A stretch of DNA of 64,000 nt from Proteobacteria bacterium DTSAM18 (GTDB taxonomy: Bacteria; Myxococcota_A; UBA796; GCA-2862545): NCBI GenBank assembly GCA_028767165.1, contig JARACJ010000003.1:372001-436000 (forward strand). The letters run 5' to 3'. A program made the translations under genes and the position numbers. Each line of letters begins with the position of its first letter. The stretch's first letter is position 1. Shown one piece after another: positions 18,324-29,416 of this stretch. Under the pieces are notes generated by a model. It saw only the letters and a list, made by a program, of their open reading frames with translations. It was not told where the DNA came from and ran no database searches.

Positions 18324-18935
18324 ATGAAAGCCTGGTACGACTTCTTCTCCCTGTCCTACGACGCCAGCGTCGCCCACCTGTACGACGAGGCCCGGCAGGC
18401 CGCGGTGGAGGCCATGCGGCTCGCGCCCGGGCAGACGGTCCTCGACGCCCCCTGCGGCACCGGCCTGAGCTTTCCCTTCCTCGCCGAAGGGCTCGGCCAC
18501 GACGGCCACATCCTCGGCGCCGACCTGAGCACCGGCATGCTCAAGCGCGCGCGGAAGAAGGCGGACGGGCTGACGGGCGTGCAGGTCGAGCTGCTGCAGG
18601 GAGACCTGCTCGCGCTCGCGCCTGGACTTCCTGAGGTCGACGCCATCCAGATCTTCCTCGGCCTCACGGCGATGGACCACCACGAACAGGTGGTGAGGGC
18701 CCTGTGGGATCGCCTGCGCCCCGGCGGCCGCTTCGTCATCGTCGACGTGCACGCGGACAAGCTGTCGCTGCAGGGACGGATGGTGCAGTTCACCGCCCGC
18801 GCCAACCTGCGCCGCACGCCCTGGACCACCCTGCAGGCCCTCGCGCCCGACTTCACCCGCGAGGCGCTCGCCAGCTCCTGGCAGGTGGGTGGGCAGCTGT
18901 ACTGCGCAAGCGGCACGAAGCCCGCGGACGCTTGA
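18324..18935 (+). CDS. Class I SAM-dependent methyltransferase (UbiE-like)
   Basis: A 203-residue methyltransferase. It opens MKAWYDFFSLSYD, has the SAM-binding motif DAPCGTG at about residues 40-46, an acidic strand end GADLS about 20 residues later, then LRPGGRFVIVD as motif III. The overall layout is that of UbiE / phosphatidylethanolamine N-methyltransferase-type enzymes that act on small lipophilic molecules. There is no membrane helix. A GCAGGAG site precedes the ATG by about 6 bases. It lies just upstream of the methionine operon; a SAM consumer there may be coincidence. Confidence 0.82.
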   Translation: MKAWYDFFSLSYDASVAHLYDEARQAAVEAMRLAPGQTVLDAPCGTGLSFPFLAEGLGHDGHILGADLSTGMLKRARKKADGLTGVQVELLQGDLLALAPGLPEVDAIQIFLGLTAMDHHEQVVRALWDRLRPGGRFVIVDVHADKLSLQGRMVQFTARANLRRTPWTTLQALAPDFTREALASSWQVGGQLYCASGTKPADA

Positions 18936-18960
18936 TCCACGTCTGCGGTGTGACGACATC

Positions 18961-18991
18961 CATTCGTATTGTTTTTTTCTCTTTACGAATG
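18961..18991. promoter_or_regulatory. Inverted repeat CATTCGTA-N15-TACGAATG upstream of the methionine leader
   Basis: A perfect 8-base inverted repeat with a T-rich 15-base spacer, lying 27 bases before the leader-peptide ATG, in the most AT-rich part of this intergenic region. It may be an operator or overlap the promoter of the methionine operon; as RNA it would be a weak stem with a T-rich loop. ATTCGT recurs at 19297-19302. No known regulator (MetJ, MetR, SahR) was matched with confidence. Confidence 0.45.
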
Positions 18992-19017
18992 CACACGCCA
19001 CGGATAGGGTCCCCGCC

Positions 19018-19143
19018 ATGACCATCACGCCCACCAACGTCGGCTCCCGTACGCTCGCTTGCGAGCCGGCCGTTGTCGTGGCTGCCATGATGTGTCCCTG
19101 CATGTGCCGCATGATGTGCTGCGCATGCTGCATGATGCCCTAG
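19018..19143 (+). CDS. Met/Cys-rich leader peptide of the metY-metX-thrA operon
   Basis: A 41-codon frame from ATG 19018 to TAG 19141, ordinary for 23 residues and then MMCPCMCRMMCCACCMMP. Fourteen of the last 18 residues are Met (7) or Cys (7), including three Met-Met pairs and two Cys-Cys pairs. A weak AGGG lies 8 bases upstream. It sits about 200 bases before a methionine operon and is followed at its stop codon by hairpins. This is the layout of a ribosome-sensing leader peptide, as in the thr, leu and his operons of enteric bacteria and the Cys-rich leader ORFs of mycobacteria. Shortage of Met-tRNA or Cys-tRNA would stall the ribosome on this run. The peptide itself being a metal-binding or modified product is the less likely alternative. 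Confidence 0.72.
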   Translation: MTITPTNVGSRTLACEPAVVVAAMMCPCMCRMMCCACCMMP

Positions 19144-19250
19144 CTGACGTTCCGGGCCCCGACCTCCCGCCTCGTCAGCCGCAACCCCCAGCACAGGTCG
19201 GCGTGGACTGGACGCCTGCGCGCCGCTTCCTGAGCGGCGCGCGGGCCGAC
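19143..19250 (+). promoter_or_regulatory. Candidate attenuator with alternative hairpins
   Basis: Four pairable segments follow the leader. (1) GCTGACG 19143-19149, starting on the last base of the stop codon, pairs with CGTCAGC 19173-19179. (2) CCGACCT 19159-19165 pairs with AGGTCGG 19195-19201. (3) GTCGGC 19197-19202 pairs with GCCGAC 19245-19250. (4) A 14-base stem with one G-U, 19214-19227 with 19233-19246, loop TCCTG. Pairing 2 conflicts with 1 (pseudoknot) and with 3, so a ribosome stalled on the Met/Cys codons and covering 19143-19149 would favour 2. The strong stem lacks a U-tract, so termination may need Rho or act on translation. Pairings were found by eye, not by energy calculation. 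Confidence 0.5.
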
Positions 19251-19253
19251 TGA

Positions 19254-21753
<2,500 letters not shown>

Positions 21754-21772
<19 letters not shown>

Positions 21773-24207
21773 CCAAATTCGGCGGCAGCTCGCTGTCGTC
21801 CCGCGAGAACCTGTCCGCCGTCACCTCCATCATCCGCTCGCTGGCGAGCGAGGGCCCCCTGGCCGTCGTGGTGTCCGCGCCCGGCGCCACCACCTCCGAG
21901 CTGCTGGCCCTCACCGAGCGTGCGCGCGCCGGAGACATCGGGGGGCTGCAGGCCGGACTCGACGACCTCGCCGCGAGGCTGCGGGCGCTCGTCCCGGGTG
22001 CCCCCATCGAGCCGCTCCTGGAGCGCCTGGCGGATCAGCTGCTGGGTGTCCGCCTGCTCGGTGAGCTCTCCGACGCGATCTCCGACCACATCCTGGCCCA
22101 CGGCGAGCTGATCTCGGCGACCCTCGTGAGCCACCACCTGCAGCAGCAGGGCCTGCCCGGACTATTCGACGACGCGCGGACCTGGCTGCACACCGACGGG
22201 GTCCACGGACGCGCCGTCGCCCGCCTCGACGCCACACGCACGGCCGTCCGGGAGCGCCTGGCGGACTGGCGTGGCTCCATCCCCGTGTCGACGGGCTTCA
22301 TCGGTCGGTCACCCGACGGACGCACCACCACACTGGGCCGCGACGGGTCCGACTACACGGCCTCGGTCCTCGGCGCCGCCCTGGACGCCCGGGAGGTGCA
22401 GATCTGGACGGACGTCCCCGGGGTGCTCACGGCCGACCCGGAGGTGGTGCCCGACGCCAGGCCCCTGCAGCGGCTGACCTACGGCGAGGCCCTGGAGCTG
22501 AGCGTGTTCGGGGCCCGGGTCCTGCACCCGCGCACGATGATCCCCCTGATGGACGCCGGCATCCCCCTGCGGATCCTCCAGACGACCCGCCCCGACGCAC
22601 CGGGCACGCGGGTCGACGCCCAGGGCCAGGACGACACCCACCTCGCCACCTCCGTCACCTGCCTCGACAGGCAGGCCCTCATCGACATCCGGCGCAGGCG
22701 CATCGGCGCGGGATCCGATCTGGCGGCCCGCATCCAGACGGCGCTGAAGGAGATCTCCGGGGAGGTCTGGCTCGGCACCCAGTCCGCCCACGGGCAGGCG
22801 GTCACGGTGGTCCTGCCCCAGGCACACCTCGACCGGGCCCTCGCCGCCATCGAGCGGGCCCTCGCCGGCGAGCTCGCCGCCGGGGAGCTCGATCCCCTCC
22901 GGACCCGCACGGGGCTGCACCTGGTCACGGTGGTCGCGGAGGCGATGGGGCGCACCCCCGGCGTGGCGGCACGCTTCTTCGGCGCCCTCGGCCGGGTGGG
23001 GCTGAACGTGCTCTGCAGCGCCCAGAGCGCATCCTCACGGTCCATCTCCGCGGTGGTGGACGACAAGGAGCTCGCGGTCCGGGCCCTGCACGACGCCTTC
23101 CACCTCGATGCCCAGACGGTGTCCGTGGCGCTCGTGGGCCACGGCCTCGTGGGCAGCGCCCTGAGCCGGCAGCTGCTGGCCCAGCAGGACCGTCTGGCCG
23201 GGGAGCACGACCTCGACCTGCGCCTCGTGGCGGTCCTGACCCGCTCCGGCCTGGACTTCGCCCCCCGGGGCCTGGGCCAGGTACGGCTGCAGGCCCCGCC
23301 GATCTCCATCGAGGCCTACCTGGACCGGCTCGCGACCCTGCCCACGCCGGTGGTGGTGGACGTGACCGCCTCGGAGGCGCAGGACTGGCACCTGCTGGCC
23401 CTGCGCAGGGGCATCCACGTGGTCACGGCCAACAAGAAGCCGCTCGCCGGCTCCCTCGGCGGGTGGGACGCCCTGCGCCAGGCGGCCCGGCAGGCCCACC
23501 GCAGCTACCGCTACGAGACGACCGTCGGCGCCGGCCTGCCCGTGATCGAGACCCTGCAGCACCTGGTCCAGACGGGCGATCGGGTCCGGGTGATCGAGGG
23601 CGCCCTGTCGGGCACGCTCGGCTACCTCACCGACCAGCTGATGCAGGAAGTGCCCCTCGCCACCGCGGTCCAGCGGGCCCAGGAGCTCGGCTACACCGAA
23701 CCCTTCGCGGGCGAGGATCTGTCGGGACGGGACGTGGCCCGCAAGGCCCTCATCCTCGCCCGTGAGGCCGGCCTCACGGTGGAGCCGGAGCAGGTCCGTC
23801 GCACGCCCCTGGTGCCGGCGGAGCTGCTCACCACGCCGGACGGCTTCCAGGAGCGACTCACGGCCTGGCAGTGGCGGCTCACCGAGGAGATCGCCCACCA
23901 CAGGCGCCTCGGCCTGGTGCTGCGGTACGTGGCGCGGGTGGACCTGCAGACCGGCGAGGTCTCCGTGGGGCCCCGCTGGGTGGGACCCGACCACGTCACA
24001 GCCGGCCTGGCCGGGCCCGACGCGCTCGTGAGCTTCACCACGGCCCGCTACGACCAGGCGCCCCTGCAGGTGCGGGGCCCGGGTGCCGGGGCCGAGGTCA
24101 CGGCCGCCGGGGTGCTCGCCGACATCCTGCGCATCGCCCACGGCCTGCGTCCGGAGCGGGCCTCGACGCCCCTGCGCGCCGGGAGGTCCCTGGCCGCGGC
24201 GAGCTGA
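21754..24207 (+). CDS. thrA: Bifunctional aspartate kinase / homoserine dehydrogenase
   Basis: An 817-residue fusion catalysing the first and third steps from aspartate to homoserine. The kinase part starts KFGGSS (residues 8-13), with FIGRSPDGRTTTLGRDGSDY near 180-200 binding ATP and aspartate. Residues about 300-450 hold the paired ACT domains for amino-acid feedback. The dehydrogenase begins with ALVGHGLVGS (about 458-470), keeps ANKKPLA (about 560) and GAGLPVIETL (about 591), and the catalytic Lys/Asp region EGALSGTLGYL. The domain order matches enteric ThrA/MetL; which amino acid inhibits it cannot be read. Placed last in a methionine operon it could equally be called metL. The start overlaps metX by 19 bases. 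Confidence 0.93.
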
Positions 24208-24210
24208 GGC

Positions 24211-25107
24211 TCACTCCGGCGTGCCCGCCTTCCAGTCCGCCCACAGCTCGGCGAGGCTGCCCCCGAAGACGTCCGGCGACTGCCGATACAGGCGCTGTCC
24301 GAGGGCGGCCGCCCGGACCCGCAGCTCGGCCCTCTCCCGGCCGAGCTGCGCGAGGAACTCGTGCACGGCGTCGTGGTCGTCCACCGGGGCCTCCCGCAGG
24401 AGGTGGGCGAGCAGGGCGAGCTCGTGGTCGTCGCCGAGCACCTCCGACAGGGCGTGCCACTGGCCGATCAGCGGATCGAGCCGGGGCGGCGCCATCTCCC
24501 GAAGGAGCGACAGGTGGTACCAGGTGGCCTTCTCCCGCTTGCGCCAGGTGTGGAACGCCTCGTCGCCGGGCTCCTCGGCACACCGCTCCATGGCCTCGCG
24601 GCCCGCGCGATAGCTGCGCGTGAGCCCCTCACGGAGCACCTCGGGTCCCCGCTCGAGGTGCCAGGACCCGACGTCGTCCAGTGCCTCCCGCAGCAGCGCC
24701 TGCGCCTTCGGCAGGGCCTCGCGCCCGGCCTGTCGCGAGGCCTCCTCCTGCCGGTCCTCGAGCCAGCGACGGATCTGCAGGTGGGCCGGATCGGGCCGGG
24801 AGACCGTCCGCAGGGCCGCGAGCCGCTCGAAGGCTTCCGCGAGGGCGTGGGCGTCCCGCAGGGGCGACAGGACCCGGCCCGCGTCGCGCACCCGACGTTC
24901 CCGGGCGCGACCGTGCTTCATGCCCGACCTCACCAGGCGGATCAGGGCCCGCAGGCGCTTGCCGTTCTTCCGCACCTCGTGGACCGCCTCCTCGAGGTCC
25001 TCGGGCCGGACGCCCCGGAGCCGGTCGAGGGAGTCCTCGAGCAGCTCCCGCGCGATGCGTCGGGTCGACCCGGGCAGGGACTCGTCGTGGCGGAACACAT
25101 AGGCCAT
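24211..25107 (-). CDS. CHAD-domain protein
   Basis: A 298-residue all-helical protein of the CHAD family. The signature VHEVRKNGKRLRALIRL (about residues 42-58) supplies the conserved His, Arg and Lys; a second related helix pair FHTWRKREKATWYHL (about 195-210) shows the internal two-fold repeat of the fold. CHAD domains bind inorganic polyphosphate through these basic residues, and some proteins are targeted to polyphosphate granules. No CYTH triphosphatase domain is fused or adjacent. It starts at ATG 25107 with only a weak ribosome-binding site and ends 3 bases from the end of thrA. Confidence 0.88.
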   Translation of the reverse strand: MAYVFRHDESLPGSTRRIARELLEDSLDRLRGVRPEDLEEAVHEVRKNGKRLRALIRLVRSGMKHGRARERRVRDAGRVLSPLRDAHALAEAFERLAALRTVSRPDPAHLQIRRWLEDRQEEASRQAGREALPKAQALLREALDDVGSWHLERGPEVLREGLTRSYRAGREAMERCAEEPGDEAFHTWRKREKATWYHLSLLREMAPPRLDPLIGQWHALSEVLGDDHELALLAHLLREAPVDDHDAVHEFLAQLGRERAELRVRAAALGQRLYRQSPDVFGGSLAELWADWKAGTPE

Positions 25108-25233
25108 GCACCATGGCTAGCCGGACGGCCCACTGCCGGCAGCACCGGAGGCGGCGTACGTCCCGGCCCGCAGGATGCCTCCTTGGCCGCCTCTCCTCCC
25201 CGACATACACCACAGGAACACAGCGGAGTGCCC

Positions 25234-25638
25234 ATGCGTCCCCCCTTGTCCCTGCTCGTCCTCACCGCCTGCCTCGACACGTCCCCCACCAGCCACGCCC
25301 TGCTGCAGCAGGCCGACGAGGCCGCGGCGGCCGGCCAGTGGCAGCTCGCCGCCGACAAGGTGGAGCTGGCGCTGGCCGAGGGCGACGCCACCCCCGCGGA
25401 GCACGCGCGCCGCGACTACCTGCAGGATGCCCGGCGTGGCGGCACGCCCGACCTCGGTGCATGGCTGCAGGCCGCCTGCTCCGCCGACGATCTGACCGCC
25501 TGCCAGCGGCTCGTGTGGCTGGAGAAGGCCGCTGCCAGGGACCTCGACCCCTCCGCCCGCCTGTCGACCCTGCGCCGTGCGGAGGCCACGCCCGGCACGG
25601 CCCCCTCGACCACCCCTGCCCCCTCGGAGGAACCCTGA
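25234..25638 (+). CDS. Small predicted lipoprotein
   Basis: A 134-residue protein with a minimal signal (MRPPLSLLVLTAC) ending in a clear lipobox. The mature part is helical with alternating Ala, Asp and Leu (residues 25-105), resembling a TPR or Sel1-like helical repeat, and ends in a Pro/Thr/Ser-rich tail. GGAG precedes the ATG by 5 bases; longer readings upstream are Arg/Pro-rich and antisense to the CHAD gene. Function unknown. Confidence 0.7.
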   Translation: MRPPLSLLVLTACLDTSPTSHALLQQADEAAAAGQWQLAADKVELALAEGDATPAEHARRDYLQDARRGGTPDLGAWLQAACSADDLTACQRLVWLEKAAARDLDPSARLSTLRRAEATPGTAPSTTPAPSEEP

Positions 25639-25712
25639 CCCCGGGTGTGGCCACCTCAATGGCCTGACGGGCCCCCCGATGGAGGGAGCGTACCGCTCTG
25701 CACGGAGTCTGC

Positions 25713-26543
25713 ATGCGCGTCACCGCTCTCGCCCTTTTCGCCGGACTGGCCTCCTCCGCCTTCGCCGCCGATGCGTCACCCGAGGGAGCCGACGATCCCG
25801 CGCCGGTCGAGGCGCCGGTGCTGTCGGTCCCGACCTCCTTCGACCTCGATCACGGGACCTGGGGCGCGCCCATCTTCCGGCCCGCCACGCTGCAGGGGGA
25901 AGGCAACAACCTCGCCGCCGACGAGGACGTCAAGGGCACCGGCAACACCGAATTCCGGTTCGGCATCCAGCCCATCTTCGGCCTGGGCACCTGGAACGAC
26001 GGCCGGGGCAACACGTTCACGAACTTCCGCCTGGGCCTGAACGCCAACGCACGCCTGTTCTCCACCAACAGGTTCGGCTGGGTGGCCATGGGGTACACCC
26101 AGTTCGAGTACATGTTCGGCAGCAGCAGGAACGGCTGGGACTTCATGTTCGGCGCGCGTGGCGGCGCGAAGCTGGCCTTCTTCTCGATCCTCACCGGCGC
26201 GGAGTTCTGGGGCAACGGCCTGGTCCTCGGCACGAGGGACTACGGTCAGGCCTGGCTCCTCGGCGTGCCCGTGCTCGGGATCTTCGACTTCCGGTTCGTG
26301 GAGATCTGGGGAGGGCTCACGCCGGCCTGGTTCATCAACAACCCGGACGGGCGCCAGAGCACCGACTGGTCGGAGTCCCGCGTGAAGGGGTTCGGCGACG
26401 AGATGGAGTACCTCGGCGGCATCCGCTTCTCCGTGGCCTTCCTGCGCATCGGCGTGGGCGTGCGCAGCCGCACCGGCTCCTACGGCACGGTGAACACCTG
26501 GCAGCTGTACCTGGGCGGTGGGCCGAAGTGGTTGCGGTTCTAG
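25713..26543 (+). CDS. Predicted outer-membrane beta-barrel protein
   Basis: A 276-residue exported protein. The signal peptide runs to the AFA-ADA cleavage site near residue 20, followed by a short acidic linker. The rest alternates aromatic and glycine residues in strands of about 10 residues (for example FGWVAMGYTQFEYMFGS and WQLYLGGGPKWLRF) and ends in Phe, as barrel proteins do for insertion by BAM. No family was identified. It lies 74 bases after the small lipoprotein on the same strand. Confidence 0.75.
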   Translation: MRVTALALFAGLASSAFAADASPEGADDPAPVEAPVLSVPTSFDLDHGTWGAPIFRPATLQGEGNNLAADEDVKGTGNTEFRFGIQPIFGLGTWNDGRGNTFTNFRLGLNANARLFSTNRFGWVAMGYTQFEYMFGSSRNGWDFMFGARGGAKLAFFSILTGAEFWGNGLVLGTRDYGQAWLLGVPVLGIFDFRFVEIWGGLTPAWFINNPDGRQSTDWSESRVKGFGDEMEYLGGIRFSVAFLRIGVGVRSRTGSYGTVNTWQLYLGGGPKWLRF

Positions 26544-26639
26544 GGCAGCCCCACAGGCCCCCGGGCCGACGGCCGGATGCACCCGTGGTGGATCGGATGC
26601 CGCCACCGGGGCACCTTGGGCCAGACCAAGGAGGGTCCG

Positions 26640-27125
26640 ATGACCGCCGAAGAGATCATCATGCTGCTGGGCCTGCGCCCGCACCCCGAGGAGGGCGGGT
26701 ACTTCCGTGAGACCTACCGCAACGGAAAGGCCCTGGAGCCCATCGAGGGCGCGAAGAGCGACCAGCTGAGCACCGCCATCTACTATCTGCTCACCCCCGA
26801 CACCGTCTCGGCCATGCACCGGCTGAAGGGCGACGAGCTGTTCCACTTCCACGGCGGCGACCCGGTGGTGCAGCTGCAGTGCTTCGACGACGGCCACCAC
26901 GAGATCCACACCCTCGGCATGGACCTTCGCGCCGGTCAGCGTCCGCAGGTGCTCGTGCCCGGAGGCGTGTGGCAGGGAGCCAAGCTCGCGCCCGGCGGAT
27001 CCTGGGCCCTGCTCGGGTGCACCTGCGCACCCGCCTTCGTGTACGAGGACTACGACCACGGCGACATCGAGGCCCTGGTCGCCCGCTTCCCCGAAGCCGA
27101 GCGCATGCTCCGGGAGCGCGCATGA
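26640..27125 (+). CDS. Cupin-fold protein of the DUF985 (Cupin_5) family
   Basis: A 161-residue small-molecule-binding or isomerase-like cupin. It opens with LGLRPHPEEGGYFRETYR, the family signature, then STAIYYLL, FHFHGGDPV with the metal-type His pair, and LVPGGVWQGAKL. No enzyme activity is firmly assigned to the family. A strong GGAGGG is 5 bases before the ATG, so the in-frame ATG at 26577 was not used. The last four bases overlap the next gene (ATGA), making the two a coupled pair. Confidence 0.88.
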   Translation: MTAEEIIMLLGLRPHPEEGGYFRETYRNGKALEPIEGAKSDQLSTAIYYLLTPDTVSAMHRLKGDELFHFHGGDPVVQLQCFDDGHHEIHTLGMDLRAGQRPQVLVPGGVWQGAKLAPGGSWALLGCTCAPAFVYEDYDHGDIEALVARFPEAERMLRERA

Positions 27126-27376
27126 ACGCCCCCGTCGCGGTGCTCCACCGCCGCCGCTTCCTCGACATCCCCCAGGCCACCCTGACGTCCGTCGGCAGCA
27201 ACGTCTACGAGGTGTGGATCCCCAAGGATGCGCCCATCCACCGCCTCACCCGGCGTGAGCCCACCATGGACGGCTGGGAGGAGGCCATCTTCCTCATCGA
27301 GGACGTGGAGTCCCAGCCCGCCGTGGCGTCCGGCGAGAACGGACAGGTGATCAAGCTGCACGTGGTGGTGCTCTGA
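27122..27376 (+). CDS. Small protein of unknown function, coupled to the cupin gene
   Basis: An 84-residue protein starting at an ATGA overlap with the DUF985 cupin gene. It is predicted to be a small beta-rich cytoplasmic protein (EVWIPKDAP, AIFLIEDVES, VIKLHVVVL) with no signal peptide or Cys. No family was recognised. The translational coupling is the best evidence that it is real and acts with the cupin. It ends 4 bases from the end of the opposing methyltransferase. Confidence 0.65.
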   Translation: MNAPVAVLHRRRFLDIPQATLTSVGSNVYEVWIPKDAPIHRLTRREPTMDGWEEAIFLIEDVESQPAVASGENGQVIKLHVVVL

Positions 27377-27380
27377 GGGC

Positions 27381-28136
27381 TCACCCGGCGGGCGTCTCGA
27401 TGCCCGGGGCGCCGATGTGCACGGTGATGGTGCCGGGCCCGGCCTTGATGCGGTGGGTCTGCCAGCCCCAGCCGGGCTCCACGGGCGACAGCGCCACGAG
27501 CTCCTTCTCCCCGTAGGACCGCAGGTGGGAGACGAGGCCGTCCCAGGCGATCACGAGGGGCAGGATCGGGATCAGGTAGGTGAACACGAGCCAGGACACC
27601 TTCGGCTTGAGGGTGGGCATCAGCAGCCACACCATCAGCGGGATGAACAGCGCGCTGATCAGGTTCGGCAGCGTGCGGTCGGTGGCCTCCACGACGGCGA
27701 TGGGCTGGCCGTGGTGCTGTGCGTCGCTGAAGATGCGGCGGACGTCCGTGGGGCGGAAGTGGTGCAGCGTGTTGAACAGGGTGCGGGCCCCCGACAGTTC
27801 GGGCGGCACCCAGCGGGCGTCGACGGACGCGCCGTACACCGTGACCCAGTCCTCCGGGAACCGCCGGTGCAGGCCCTCGTCGGGGAACTTGTCGGTGAGC
27901 AGGAGGGTCTGCCCCTCCTTGCGGATGCGGTCGATGGTGGCCACGGCGATGTGCCCGTTGCCCGTGCCGAGGTCGACCCAGCGCTCCACCGGCAGGTCAA
28001 GCGCCCCGAGCACCTCCGCCGCCAGCTCCGGCACCTTCGCCATCTGCAGGACCCTGTCGAGGTAGGCGGTGCCGGCATCCCGCAGGAAGCCGGGGAACCA
28101 GGGCTGATCGATGAACTCGAAGGCATGGATACGCAT
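27381..28136 (-). CDS. Class I methyltransferase with C-terminal membrane helices
   Basis: A 251-residue protein starting MRIHAFEFIDQPWFP, a form seen in a family of small methyltransferases. The SAM-binding motif is DLGTGNG (about residues 54-60), followed by an acidic strand end and NTLHHF, a common motif IV in class I enzymes. Residues about 165-205 are strongly hydrophobic (LFIPLMVWLLMP and VFTYLIPILPLVIAW), forming two membrane helices, so it probably acts on a lipid or membrane-bound substrate. No good ribosome-binding site is seen; the frame is open further upstream but loses protein character. Confidence 0.8.
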   Translation of the reverse strand: MRIHAFEFIDQPWFPGFLRDAGTAYLDRVLQMAKVPELAAEVLGALDLPVERWVDLGTGNGHIAVATIDRIRKEGQTLLLTDKFPDEGLHRRFPEDWVTVYGASVDARWVPPELSGARTLFNTLHHFRPTDVRRIFSDAQHHGQPIAVVEATDRTLPNLISALFIPLMVWLLMPTLKPKVSWLVFTYLIPILPLVIAWDGLVSHLRSYGEKELVALSPVEPGWGWQTHRIKAGPGTITVHIGAPGIETPAG

Positions 28137-28389
28137 CGGGTGGCGCTCGTGTAGGGGGTGGAGGCAGGACGCCCGGGGCCGGCGGCTGTGGGGTGTTCCT
28201 GCTGCAGCCCTTATCGTACCCGGCGCGGCGACCATGGGGGGATGTGCCGGCGGGGCCCCTCGCGGGTGCCGGATCGGCGCTGGGGGGACACGTCGCGGTC
28301 CCCTGACATCCGGGGGGTTTCGCATCCGCCCGAGTGGTCCGATGAGGGAGGCAGGCACGCATGCCGCGTGCCGGTACCCGGGGTGACAC

Positions 28390-29205
28390 ATGAGAGCCCT
28401 GCTGCCGCTGCTCCTGCTGATGGCCTGTGACGCCGCCGATCCGGATCGGGACGGTCTCACCAACGCCGAGGAAGCCGACCTGGGCACGGACCCGAAGCTT
28501 CCGGACACCGACTTCGACGGCCTGACCGACGCCCAGGAGGCCCGGGAGCTGTTCACCGATCCGCTCCTGCCGGACACCGACGAGGACGGCTACCTCGACG
28601 GCGACGAGATCCGCGCCCACAAGGACCCCCTCGACCCCCTCAGCGTCATCTACCAGGGCGGGTGGCCCTTCCAGGCCTACAAGGACACCCTCGAGGCGCC
28701 CCCGCAAGGCAGCGTCCTCGCCGAGGGGGAGCGCATCCCCCGCTTCTTCCTCCGGGACCAGTTCGGCGAGATCGTCGACCTGTACGACTTCGCGGGCCAC
28801 GGCGTGCCCGTGATCGTGGAGCTGTCGGGCATGTGGTGCCAGGCCTGCGACGAGGTGGCCGCATGGCTGCGGGGCAATCCCCTGCCCATCTGGCACCGCA
28901 CCTACCAGGACGAGGACTGGTACGACGTGCTCCCCCAGATGGTCCAGGATGGCGAGGCCCTGTGGATCACCATCCTCGACGCTGGAGAGCTGCCCCGCGA
29001 GCCCCCCACCGAGGACGATCAGGCGGCGTGGGTCCTCGCCCACCCCAACGATCGGGTGCCGGTACTGGCGGACGCCGACCGCTCCGCCCGGCGCTGGTTC
29101 TCCCCGTCCTTCTACCCGGACATCATCGTACTCGACGACGAGATGGTGGTCCGCAGGGCCCACGACGACTTCGACGAGGTGTTCGAGTGGCTGGTGCGGC
29201 GCTGA
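28390..29205 (+). CDS. Lipoprotein with thrombospondin-3-type calcium repeats and thioredoxin-like domain
   Basis: A 271-residue predicted lipoprotein: a short signal with lipobox LLLMAC, then three calcium-binding segments of the DxDxDGL type (PDRDGLTNAEE, TDFDGLTDAQE, TDEDGYLDGDE; residues about 17-80), then a thioredoxin-like fold (about 95-271). The redox motif is WCQAC in place of the usual WCxxC spacing, with the preceding beta strand VPVIVELSG. It would sit on the cell surface or in the periplasm and could reduce, form or bind disulfides; the direction cannot be told. Preceded by a 250-base region with no recognised feature. Confidence 0.82.
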   Translation: MRALLPLLLLMACDAADPDRDGLTNAEEADLGTDPKLPDTDFDGLTDAQEARELFTDPLLPDTDEDGYLDGDEIRAHKDPLDPLSVIYQGGWPFQAYKDTLEAPPQGSVLAEGERIPRFFLRDQFGEIVDLYDFAGHGVPVIVELSGMWCQACDEVAAWLRGNPLPIWHRTYQDEDWYDVLPQMVQDGEALWITILDAGELPREPPTEDDQAAWVLAHPNDRVPVLADADRSARRWFSPSFYPDIIVLDDEMVVRRAHDDFDEVFEWLVRR

Positions 29206-29416
29206 GGCCGTGACGAAATCGTATCGTCTTTCCACGATGGGCCCCTGGGGGCCGGTACCGGGACACCGAGCCTATCGCTGATCGGGTACCGGACTGCGAC
29301 AGGGCGGTTGCGGTTCGCTCACACACACGACGACACGGCGACACACAGCGCCATGTGACGGCCAGCGGCGACACGGACGCATGGCAAGAGGGTTGGTCCC
29401 CGAGAGGAACCCACCC

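Noticed and set aside
19018-19143. The Met/Cys peptide as a metallothionein or modified-peptide precursor
   Set aside because: No modification or export genes are near, and its place before a methionine operon with hairpins at the stop codon fits a leader better; the option is kept only as an alternative.
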